Notes under the pieces: model-generated
Databases searched by the model: none
Seen by the model: only the letters and a program-made list of their open reading frames with translations
What the model was told of the DNA's origin: nothing
NCBI RefSeq assembly: GCF_003815715.1
Contig: NZ_CP033922.1
Span: 3,148,001-3,212,000, forward strand
Reading direction: 5' to 3'
Origin: Chryseobacterium sp. G0162
GTDB lineage: Bacteria; Bacteroidota; Bacteroidia; Flavobacteriales; Weeksellaceae
Length of the DNA stretch: 64,000 nt
Shown here: piece by piece, positions 52,294 through 59,247 of the stretch
How positions within the stretch are numbered: position 1 is the first letter of the stretch
Layout: each line of letters starts with the position of its first letter
Translations under genes and position numbers: made by a program

Positions 52294-52481
52294 TTTTGAC
52301 ATTTGGTGTTATAAAATCAATCAAAGATAAGTTTTTTTCCATTATGTGTGATATATTTTAATTTTTTTTTAAAAATTAATTAATTGGTTATCAGTTGTTA
52401 TCTGTTCTTTTTATATGGTTAAAAAAATGAATGATAAAACTTATTGAGATAAGATCGTTATAACAAAGGAGAATATAAAAA

Positions 52482-52509
52482 AAGAAGCCGGAAAAATTTC
52501 CAGCTTCTA
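52482..52509 (-). terminator. terminator after mini-peptide gene 2
   Basis: Minus strand: AGAAGCTGGAAA pairs with TTTCCGGCTTCT (one U-G) around TT, followed by TTTTTTT. Confidence 0.85.
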
Positions 52510-52530
52510 TATCATCTTTTTTATTAGGAT

Positions 52531-52671
52531 TTATGGACAATATTGCCCCGGTCCGATCCATAAAGTACAGTTCCCATTTCTGTCTTTTTCGCAGCATTTG
52601 ATTTTGGCTGTAACAATTCCTCCGCAAATCACTTTTTGAGCGTCTCTGTTTAATAGTTTTGCATTTTTCAT
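52531..52671 (-). CDS. GG-leader mini-peptide 2 (cysteine-containing, bacteriocin/RiPP-like)
   Basis: A 46-residue peptide from the ATG at 52671: leader MKNAKLLNRDAQKVICGG, then IVTAKIKCCEKDRNGNC and TLWIGPGQYCP. Leader and core agree with peptides 1 and 3: GG at 17-18, CC-x7-C-x9-C, invariant WIGPGQ-aromatic-CP end. An extra cysteine sits in the leader (ICGG). It has its own terminator at 52482, so the three peptides may be expressed separately. Its upstream region lacks a full copy of the element shared by 1 and 3. Confidence 0.88.
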   Translation of the reverse strand: MKNAKLLNRDAQKVICGGIVTAKIKCCEKDRNGNCTLWIGPGQYCP

Positions 52672-52764
52672 AGATAATGATGTTGAATTTGTATGATTCT
52701 TCAAGTATTCTTATTTAGTTCAGGATAATACTTTTGAAATCATTTTTTATTCTTACCCTTTATT

Positions 52765-52905
52765 CTATGGACAAAATTGCCCTGGTCCGATCCAGCGGAT
52801 ACATTTCATACGGTCATCATAATCACAACAAACAAGTTTTGCAGTAGATAACCCTCCACGAATGGATTTCTGTGTGTCTCTGTTTAGTAACTTTGCATTT
52901 TTCAT
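52765..52905 (-). CDS. GG-leader mini-peptide 3 (cysteine-containing, bacteriocin/RiPP-like)
   Basis: A 46-residue peptide from the ATG at 52905: leader MKNAKLLNRDTQKSIRGG, then LSTAKLVCCDYDDRMKC and IRWIGPGQFCP. It keeps the exact cysteine spacing CC-x7-C-x9-C and the WIGPGQ end (Phe in place of Tyr). The residues between cysteines vary freely among the three, as in diversified antimicrobial or signalling peptides. No terminator is seen directly after it. Confidence 0.88.
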   Translation of the reverse strand: MKNAKLLNRDTQKSIRGGLSTAKLVCCDYDDRMKCIRWIGPGQFCP

Positions 52906-52929
52906 AGATAATACCTTTGTTTTTTTTAA

Positions 52930-52953
52930 TCCTGAACATTTAATGTCAATCAG
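52930..52953. promoter_or_regulatory. shared upstream element of mini-peptide gene 3
   Basis: Minus strand CTGATTGACATTAAATGTTC followed by AGGA, matching the element at 52268-52293 in 20 or so positions and lying 25 bp before the ATG. Confidence 0.5.
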
Positions 52954-53066
52954 TTTTTTTGACAGCTTGTGTTTTTATTGTTGATTCAAAGGTAAATGTT
53001 TTTAATACAGGTTGTTAAATCGTTTGTAGACAGAGGGCTGTTGTTGATATTTTAATATCTGTCTTT

Positions 53067-53789
53067 TTATGAGGTCATCTCCAGAAACATTTTTCTTCCA
53101 TTCATATCCATTTCCTGTTTCACAATTTTTCTTGTTACAGGATCAATATAGTAGGTGGTGGTAGTGGTTTTGTTACTGATATCGTCATTTGTTTTCACAA
53201 CCCAGACCGTTTTTCCTTTATATTCTGACTTTTGGGTATCCAGAATATAAGCTTTCATCATTCCTTTTTTCTCAGATTTTGGGTTGTAGTCGAAAATAGA
53301 AATTTCGGCAGAATAGTGTTCTTTCCATGGAAGAAATCTTATCAACATTGCATAACTGCTGCTGTCAAAATATTGAATTGCCGGAATATCAATATTATCT
53401 TTTTTCTGCGTCTTTTTATCCAGATAATATCCGGTCACTTTATCTTTATCGGACTTCAGAACCATGTCTCGCATGGAGTTGTAAGAAGAATGATATTCCG
53501 GGGTGAAATTTGAGGTTTTTACAATAGTAGAATCTGTCCATTGAGCATCAGGAGCTTGTTTCATTTTCACTGTTGTTTTGATAAGAAGATCTGTTTTGTT
53601 CAGCTTTTTGATTTCTGTAATAATACTTCCGATTTCTATTTTTGTACCGGCATTTTCAGCATACCATACAGATTCTGATGTTTCATCTTTGATTAATTTA
53701 GAATTGATCTGTATATTTTCAGGAGTAAGAAGCTGCTGTGAAAGGAGATTCGCACTGCTCACTAATAAAAGGAATAAGAATGTTCTCAT
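53067..53789 (-). CDS. exported hypothetical protein
   Basis: A 240-residue protein with signal peptide (MRTFLFLLLVSSANLLSQQ). The mature part is beta-rich (AGTKIEIGSIITEIKKLNKTDLLIKTTVKMK, YYIDPVTRKIVKQEMDMNGRKMFLEM) and resembles DUF3108/LolA-like periplasmic or outer-membrane-associated proteins that carry a lipid-binding beta-sheet. No catalytic motif is visible. It lies upstream of the mini-peptide cluster on the same strand with no clear link. Confidence 0.72.
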   Translation of the reverse strand: MRTFLFLLLVSSANLLSQQLLTPENIQINSKLIKDETSESVWYAENAGTKIEIGSIITEIKKLNKTDLLIKTTVKMKQAPDAQWTDSTIVKTSNFTPEYHSSYNSMRDMVLKSDKDKVTGYYLDKKTQKKDNIDIPAIQYFDSSSYAMLIRFLPWKEHYSAEISIFDYNPKSEKKGMMKAYILDTQKSEYKGKTVWVVKTNDDISNKTTTTTYYIDPVTRKIVKQEMDMNGRKMFLEMTS

Positions 53790-53870
53790 GGTCTTTTTAT
53801 TAGTTAGTTGAGTTGAAATTCAAAAAGTTACAGGATTGAATACATTTTAATAACAATTTTTTAAATAATA

Positions 53871-55091
53871 TTAAACAGAAATCTTTTTACTTTTCTGTTG
53901 TTGATTGATCTTTGAAATAATAGCTCCGGAAACGGCAATTCCTATAAAGTTGGTTACCGATCTGGCCTCATTCATAAAACGATCCACACTGTAAAGAAGG
54001 GCAATATCTGTCAACGGAATTTTCCCGAATCTGTTCAAGGTGAAAATAAGAGCCAGAAATCCTGAACCAGGCACACCGGAGGCTGTTTTTGAGGTAATAG
54101 AAACGATGATAAAAAGCCACAGATAATCATTGAGACTTAACGAAATCGCATAAAACTGAACCAGAAAACAACAAGTCACGGAAAGATAGATACAGGCTCC
54201 GGCAAGATTAAAATTATATCCTAAAGGAATAATAAACCTTAAAATTTTCCTGCTGTATCCTTCAGATTCCATTTTTTCAAAAATGAGAGGGAAGGCTGCT
54301 TTAGAAGATGAGGTACTGACTACCAGGATAATTTCTTCTTTGATGTTCAGTAAAAATTTCCAAAGATTGAACTTGAAAACATAAGAAACAGCCCCCAGAA
54401 TTCCAAAAATAAATACAATATCCGCTATATATACAGTGGCAACTACTTTACTCAGGGGAAGAAGGGTATTGAGACCATATACAGAAACACCATAGGCGAT
54501 ATTACAGAAAATAATGAGGGGAAGAATGATGTAAAGGTACTTAATGACCGTATAAAAAATATTCACACCCTGATCCAATATATTCAGGAATTTTTCTTTT
54601 TTTGAAGAAAAATTCATAGCAATTCCGATCACAATAGAGAGGAATAGAAAAATACCATGCCTGTTGAGATAGATAAGGTTGGGCACACTATCATCTTTAA
54701 TTTCAAATGTTTTGGGTAAAGCTGTATTGATTTTGGTGACATCTATTCCTGTATCAGAACCGGGCTGCATCATTAACCCAAAAACGAAACCTAAGATAAT
54801 AGCGATGGAAGTGATTACCAAAAAATATAAAATCGTCTGCCATACAATATTTCGGGCATTTTTGAGATCAGATAGCTGGCTGATTCCATATACCACTGCC
54901 ATAAATATAACAGGAAGGATCAGTGTTTCCAGGATCATGAAAAAATACCGGCTCACCACTCCCATCCTTATACTTTCCTCAGGAACATAATGACCAGCCA
55001 ATACGCCTCCTATCATTGCTGTAAACACATACAATGTAAGATTTTTAAGATATTTTCCGGTAAATGTTTTTTGAGATTGTAAGGATTTCAT
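53871..55091 (-). CDS. DAACS-family dicarboxylate/amino acid symporter homologue with altered cation-site residues
   Basis: A 406-residue inner membrane protein of the GltPh/DctA family. Hairpin 1 STSSSKAAFPLIFE (serine-rich STSSS) and hairpin 2 SKTASGVPGSGF are typical. However, the TM7 motif usually NMDGT or NLDGT reads NLAGA (in GYNFNLAGACIYL), and in TM8 (SVDRFMNEARSVTNFIG) two acidic residues of the usual D-x3-D-x2-R-x3-N-x3-D pattern are replaced (second D to N, last D to I). Arg and Asn are kept. This suggests changed or lost sodium coupling. It may transport C4-dicarboxylates or amino acids. Confidence 0.9.
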   Translation of the reverse strand: MKSLQSQKTFTGKYLKNLTLYVFTAMIGGVLAGHYVPEESIRMGVVSRYFFMILETLILPVIFMAVVYGISQLSDLKNARNIVWQTILYFLVITSIAIILGFVFGLMMQPGSDTGIDVTKINTALPKTFEIKDDSVPNLIYLNRHGIFLFLSIVIGIAMNFSSKKEKFLNILDQGVNIFYTVIKYLYIILPLIIFCNIAYGVSVYGLNTLLPLSKVVATVYIADIVFIFGILGAVSYVFKFNLWKFLLNIKEEIILVVSTSSSKAAFPLIFEKMESEGYSRKILRFIIPLGYNFNLAGACIYLSVTCCFLVQFYAISLSLNDYLWLFIIVSITSKTASGVPGSGFLALIFTLNRFGKIPLTDIALLYSVDRFMNEARSVTNFIGIAVSGAIISKINQQQKSKKISV

Positions 55092-55179
55092 CTGAAAAAT
55101 AAGCTGTTTTTACAAAACAATTTTTAAGCTGTATTATTATTTCTGAGATTGAAGATACTCATTATTCATTACATTTTTA

Positions 55180-56466
55180 TCATATGGTTCCAAGAACTAA
55201 TGCTCCTAAAAGCATAATAATTGATGATCCAATTGCCCATTTTAAAGTATACTTCAGGTGGTCAGAATATTCTACACCGGCTAAGGATACCAACAGATAA
55301 GTGGAGGGAACCAACGGACTTAATAAGTGGGAAGCCTGACCAACAAGGCTTGCTCTTCCTAATATTTCAGGGGCAATATCCAGCTGACGTCCTGTAGCCT
55401 CAATAATAGGTAATATCCCAAAATAATACGCATCATTCGTAAGAAAGAAAGTAAGAGGAACACTGAAAATTGCTGTAATAATATTCAGATAACTGCCCCA
55501 ACTTTTGGGCACAATATCTATCATACTATTTCCCATAGCCTGCATGATGCCGGTTCCATTAAGAATCCCCGTAAAGATTCCTGCTCCAAAGATCATTCCT
55601 GCTACAGACAAAGCATTTCCGGCATGTTTTGAAATAATTTTCTGCTGGTCTTTCAACTTGGGATAATTGATGACAGAGGCAATACAAAAGGCAATCATAA
55701 AAGCAATCCCTAAAGGAACAATGTCTAATATCATTACCGTTAATAGAACGAGAGTCAATATTAAATTCACCCAGATCAGTTTTGGACGAAGAAGCTGAGG
55801 ATCAGATTCTCCCGCAATGTCTCCTGTACTGTATTTCGTATACTTCCCATATTTTGCAATGCGTTTCTTTTCTTTTTTTCCCAGAATGTAGGCCACAAAA
55901 ATTACCCAGATAATACCTAAAGCCATGATAGGAATCATAGGCACAAAAATTTCGGTGTGTCCCAGTTTCAGGGAGCTCATCACTCTTGCCGTAGGACCTC
56001 CCCAAGGTAAAATATTCATAATTCCACCAGCCAGCATGATGATGCAGGTCAGCGTTAATGGATTCATTCCTTGTTTTTTATATAAAGGAAGCATGGCTGC
56101 AACAACAATAATATAAGTGGAAGAACCATCACCATCCAGAGAAACCAATGTGGTAAGGATAGCGGTTCCAATCGTTGTTTTGACAGGGTTGTCTCCAACT
56201 GCTTTTAAAATAAGATTGACTAATGGCTCAAAAAGCCCGGTATCTATCATTAAACTGAAATAAAGGATGGCAAAGATGAGCATAACCCCTGTAAGGGCTA
56301 TTTCCTTGACTCCATTTTTCATCATTTCTCCCAACTGAGGTCCAAAACCTGCTAAAAATGCGATGGCTACAGGAATAATGACTAAGGCAGTAAGAGGAGT
56401 CATCTTTTTATTCATGATAAGCACCATAAAAATGATGATCATCAAAAATCCAAGGAATGTAAGCAT
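55180..56466 (-). CDS. CitMHS-family metal-citrate:proton symporter
   Basis: ATG 56466 (MLTFLGFLMIIIFMVLIMNKKM) is chosen; the open frame upstream overlaps the DUF2490 gene. The 428-residue protein has about 12 helices and the CitMHS features MTPLTALVIIPVAIAFLAGF, VSLDGDGSSTYIIVVAAMLPLYKKQGM and GGIMNILPWGGPTARVMSSL. The family imports citrate complexed with Mg2+ or Ca2+ and similar ions. It follows the DUF2490 outer membrane gene by 20 bp; a divergent LytS/LytTR system likely controls both. Confidence 0.92.
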   Translation of the reverse strand: MLTFLGFLMIIIFMVLIMNKKMTPLTALVIIPVAIAFLAGFGPQLGEMMKNGVKEIALTGVMLIFAILYFSLMIDTGLFEPLVNLILKAVGDNPVKTTIGTAILTTLVSLDGDGSSTYIIVVAAMLPLYKKQGMNPLTLTCIIMLAGGIMNILPWGGPTARVMSSLKLGHTEIFVPMIPIMALGIIWVIFVAYILGKKEKKRIAKYGKYTKYSTGDIAGESDPQLLRPKLIWVNLILTLVLLTVMILDIVPLGIAFMIAFCIASVINYPKLKDQQKIISKHAGNALSVAGMIFGAGIFTGILNGTGIMQAMGNSMIDIVPKSWGSYLNIITAIFSVPLTFFLTNDAYYFGILPIIEATGRQLDIAPEILGRASLVGQASHLLSPLVPSTYLLVSLAGVEYSDHLKYTLKWAIGSSIIMLLGALVLGTI

Positions 56467-56485
56467 AGATGGTTTGTATTTGAGG

Positions 56486-57178
56486 TTATTTATTTTTATT
56501 TTTTCTCCAGTCAAAATTGTTTCGATAGCCGATATAGGCATAGTTACTGGTAGATCCGGTTTCCAGCTGGTTGATAAAAGCAACTTCTATGGCTGAGTTT
56601 TTTCCTGTTTTTATTCCTATCCCGGCGGTTAAACGGTTGCTGTCGAATGTTTCTTCTTTGCTGGCATTCATTCGGATTTCATTTTTCAGGATCCCATAAA
56701 ATCTTTCTTTCTCCCCGGTTTTATTGAATGGGATTCTTAATGAAATAAGATAGCGAAGCCTTACAATGAATTCATCCGGATTGCTTATGAACCGTTCTTC
56801 CACACGAAATCGGTGAGAAATAGAAGTTCTTCCGATATTGCCCCCCAGGCTCACCTGTTGGAAAGGTCTTTTTTCATACCTTTCTTTTTTGGTATTATCA
56901 GACTTGTAAGAGTCCAGAATAAGAAACATGGCTCCTACAGCAGGCCTTACCTCATTAGCAACTTCATAATCTACGTAAGCAGAAACCAGAAAAAGTCTGG
57001 TGTCATAGGCCAGGTCAAAAGACCGGTATTGGGAAAGGGCTGTCAAGGTACTTTTATCTGTAAGTTTTGCAGACATAAGGTATTGGAACCACATATTATA
57101 ACTGTCCCGGCTTTGAGCCATCACAAATTGACTTGCACCTAGTAGAAAAAAGGTGATTAATGATAATTTAACTTTCAT
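56486..57178 (-). CDS. DUF2490 outer membrane protein
   Basis: A 230-residue protein with signal peptide (MKVKLSLITFFLLGASQFVMAQ). The mature part follows the DUF2490 pattern: YNMWFQYLMSAKLTDKSTLTALSQYRSFD, then VSAYVDYEVANEVRPAVGAMF, HRFRVEERFI and LRYLISLRIPFNK, an outer membrane barrel of likely 10-12 strands. It is the first gene of an operon with the citrate transporter, so it may serve as the outer membrane entry or as a structural partner. Confidence 0.88.
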   Translation of the reverse strand: MKVKLSLITFFLLGASQFVMAQSRDSYNMWFQYLMSAKLTDKSTLTALSQYRSFDLAYDTRLFLVSAYVDYEVANEVRPAVGAMFLILDSYKSDNTKKERYEKRPFQQVSLGGNIGRTSISHRFRVEERFISNPDEFIVRLRYLISLRIPFNKTGEKERFYGILKNEIRMNASKEETFDSNRLTAGIGIKTGKNSAIEVAFINQLETGSTSNYAYIGYRNNFDWRKNKNK

Positions 57179-57206
57179 GTAAAATTGAATTAATATCCTG
57201 CTTTCT

Positions 57207-57304
57207 CAAATATATTTATAAGAAGGAGCCGTGAATTTATTTTTCAATCAATGGCAGTTTTTATCAGTAAACTGCAATCCGGGGAGAAAAAGGTCTTATA
57301 TTTG
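57207..57304. promoter_or_regulatory. divergent promoter region with operator palindrome
   Basis: Two perfect -7 boxes face apart: TATATTTG on the minus strand (57207-57214) for the DUF2490/citrate operon, and TATATTTG on the plus strand (57297-57304) for the kinase gene. Between them lies GCAGTTT-N8-AAACTGC (57254-57275), a 7-bp inverted repeat about 22 bp upstream of the plus -7 and 40 bp upstream of the minus -7. It is a likely binding site for the LytTR regulator or another dimeric factor. Confidence 0.6.
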
Positions 57305-57329
57305 GAAGATTGAAAATTGGATATTTTAG

Positions 57330-58436
57330 ATGTTTTTTATTATAAATATTGTATTTATATTATTGATTTTTAGAGTTTTACTTAGTGGTAAGATTTTAAA
57401 GAGACTGATGGAATATCATTGGGGGCTTTTGCTGAAGTTTCAGCATATTTTCTTCTTTTTCTTCTTCTTTATCATCACTTTTTTCACCGAAAACTACTTT
57501 TTGGATGTTCCGGAGCTCATTTGGTCCGTATTATTTGTGATTATTTTCAATGTTGGGATTTACTATCTGGTCTATTTTTATCTGGTACCCAGGTTTTATC
57601 TTTCCAATAAGTATCCGGAGTTTATTCTGTATGCATTTATCTGCTTTTTGGTATCAAGCCTGTTTAGAATTTTGCTGGAACCTGCCGTGTTTAATATGAA
57701 ATTTGATGAAACACTATCCAACACAAAATTCCTTTACAATGTGTATACTGCTCAGGGTATTGTTATATTGGTAGCCTCATTTCTGGGAATTACTAAGGAT
57801 AAATTTCTGATTGAACAGGATTTTAAAAACTTAGGGGAAGAAAAAGACCAACTGTATCTTGACCTTTTAAAATCAAAATTAAACCCTCATTTTTTACTGA
57901 ATACCCTTAATAATATTTATTCGAAAAGCTTTAATCCATCTGAGAAAACATCGGAGTCTATCTTGCAGTTAAGCCGCTTATTGCAGTATGTTATTTATGA
58001 TACCAATAAGGAAAAGATTACGCTTATGCAGGAGTTTTCAACGATTAAATCATTAATTGGGCTTTACCAGTTAAAGTATAATAACCTACTGGATATCAGT
58101 TTTGAAATAAAAGATGAAGAAACATTGGAGCTCATTGAAGTACCTCCATCAGTTTGCCTTACCTTATTTGAAAATGCCCTGAAACATTCAGCAGTGGGGA
58201 TTGAAGGAAATAGCTTTATCAGTGTATTTTATAAAATACAGGATCAGGAACTATCATTTGAAATTAAAAATTCTGTGGCAAAGAACCGGAATCTTGTGAA
58301 TAACGTTAATGATAATGGATTGGGAAATGAAGCAGTCATCAGCATTCTGGAAAAATACTACCCTGAAAGATTTACTTTTATATCAGAAGCGGCTATGAAT
58401 AATACATACGAAACTACTTTAAAAATTAAACTATAA
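57330..58436 (+). CDS. LytS/YehU-type sensor histidine kinase
   Basis: A 368-residue kinase with about four to five hydrophobic helices in the first 155 residues, no large periplasmic domain, then a coiled linker and the His_kinase region KSKLNPHFLLNTLNNIYSKSF (phospho-acceptor His187) and a HATPase with NDNGLGNEAVISILEKYYP (G-box). This is the LytS-type layout. The start codon of the LytTR regulator gene overlaps its stop. Substrate sensing may be through the membrane helices, with the divergent citrate genes as likely targets. Confidence 0.93.
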   Translation: MFFIINIVFILLIFRVLLSGKILKRLMEYHWGLLLKFQHIFFFFFFFIITFFTENYFLDVPELIWSVLFVIIFNVGIYYLVYFYLVPRFYLSNKYPEFILYAFICFLVSSLFRILLEPAVFNMKFDETLSNTKFLYNVYTAQGIVILVASFLGITKDKFLIEQDFKNLGEEKDQLYLDLLKSKLNPHFLLNTLNNIYSKSFNPSEKTSESILQLSRLLQYVIYDTNKEKITLMQEFSTIKSLIGLYQLKYNNLLDISFEIKDEETLELIEVPPSVCLTLFENALKHSAVGIEGNSFISVFYKIQDQELSFEIKNSVAKNRNLVNNVNDNGLGNEAVISILEKYYPERFTFISEAAMNNTYETTLKIKL

Positions 58437-59134
58437 TGGCTAACCTCACTATCGTAGGAGTGGATGATGAATATCCCGCGTTAGAACTTATCCGGCACTA
58501 TTGTGACCGGATAGAAGATATCGATTTGCTGGAGATATTTCAGAACCCGGAAGAGGCGCTGCAATATTTGCAGAAGAATAGAGTAGATCTGGTTATTCTG
58601 GATATTAATATGCCTTATATCAATGGGATTGATCTTTTACTTAAACTTCCCTATAAACCATTATGTATATTTCTTACATTGGAAACTCAATATGCCGTTA
58701 AAGCATTTGAATTGGATGTTGTGCATTATCTGGTGAAACCTGTAGACTTTGAAACATTTAAAAGAGCAGTCTATAAAGCAAAGGATTTTTTACAGTTTAA
58801 ACAATCTGCAGAAGATAAAAAACAGGAAGATTTCATTATGTTCAAGTCTAATTATATCATGAATAAAGTTCTTCTTCAAGATATAAAATGGGTTCAGGGA
58901 TTTGGAGAATATATTATTTTAATCACCCATTTGAAAAAATATATGATCTTAGAGCGGATGTCTAATTTTGAAGAAAATTTTCAAAATTTAGGATTTATCA
59001 GGATTCATAAATCCTATATTGTTCTTTCTTCTCATATCAGTTCATATGATTCGAATACAATTTATCTGAAAGGAGGAGAGCAGCTCCCATTGGGAAGAAC
59101 TTACAAAAAACACCTGAAAGAATATTTGGGGTAA
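58436..59134 (+). CDS. LytTR-type response regulator
   Basis: A 232-residue regulator. The receiver domain has VGVDDEYPALEL, phospho-acceptor Asp56 (LVILDINMPYINGID), Thr in FLTLET and Lys in YLVKPVD. The C-terminal LytTR domain is about 128-230: FIMFKSNYIMNKVLLQDIKWVQGFGEYIILIT, NFEENFQNLGFIRIHKSYIVLSSHI and LPLGRTYKKHLKEYL. It overlaps the kinase gene by one base. LytTR domains bind DNA direct repeats; the palindrome in the divergent gap is a candidate target. Confidence 0.95.
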   Translation: MANLTIVGVDDEYPALELIRHYCDRIEDIDLLEIFQNPEEALQYLQKNRVDLVILDINMPYINGIDLLLKLPYKPLCIFLTLETQYAVKAFELDVVHYLVKPVDFETFKRAVYKAKDFLQFKQSAEDKKQEDFIMFKSNYIMNKVLLQDIKWVQGFGEYIILITHLKKYMILERMSNFEENFQNLGFIRIHKSYIVLSSHISSYDSNTIYLKGGEQLPLGRTYKKHLKEYLG

Positions 59135-59174
59135 AAAAATAGGCTAAACTTTTATAAACATTTCTAATGTAAAA

Positions 59175-59206
59175 AGAAAAAGCTCACTGATTCAGTGAGC
59201 TTTTTC
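59175..59206. terminator. bidirectional intrinsic terminator
   Basis: AAAAGCTCACTGA and TCAGTGAGCTTTT form a long, perfect stem with a minimal loop, A- and T-runs on both sides, between the LytTR gene (+) and M1 peptidase gene (-). Confidence 0.92.
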
Positions 59207-59247
59207 AATTATATTTTAATAGCAATGATTGCCAATAATTATGCTAT

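Noticed and set aside
52391..52627. 78-codon open frame overlapping mini-peptide gene 2
   Set aside because: It starts upstream in another frame, has no family likeness, and the mini-peptide reading is conserved across three copies.
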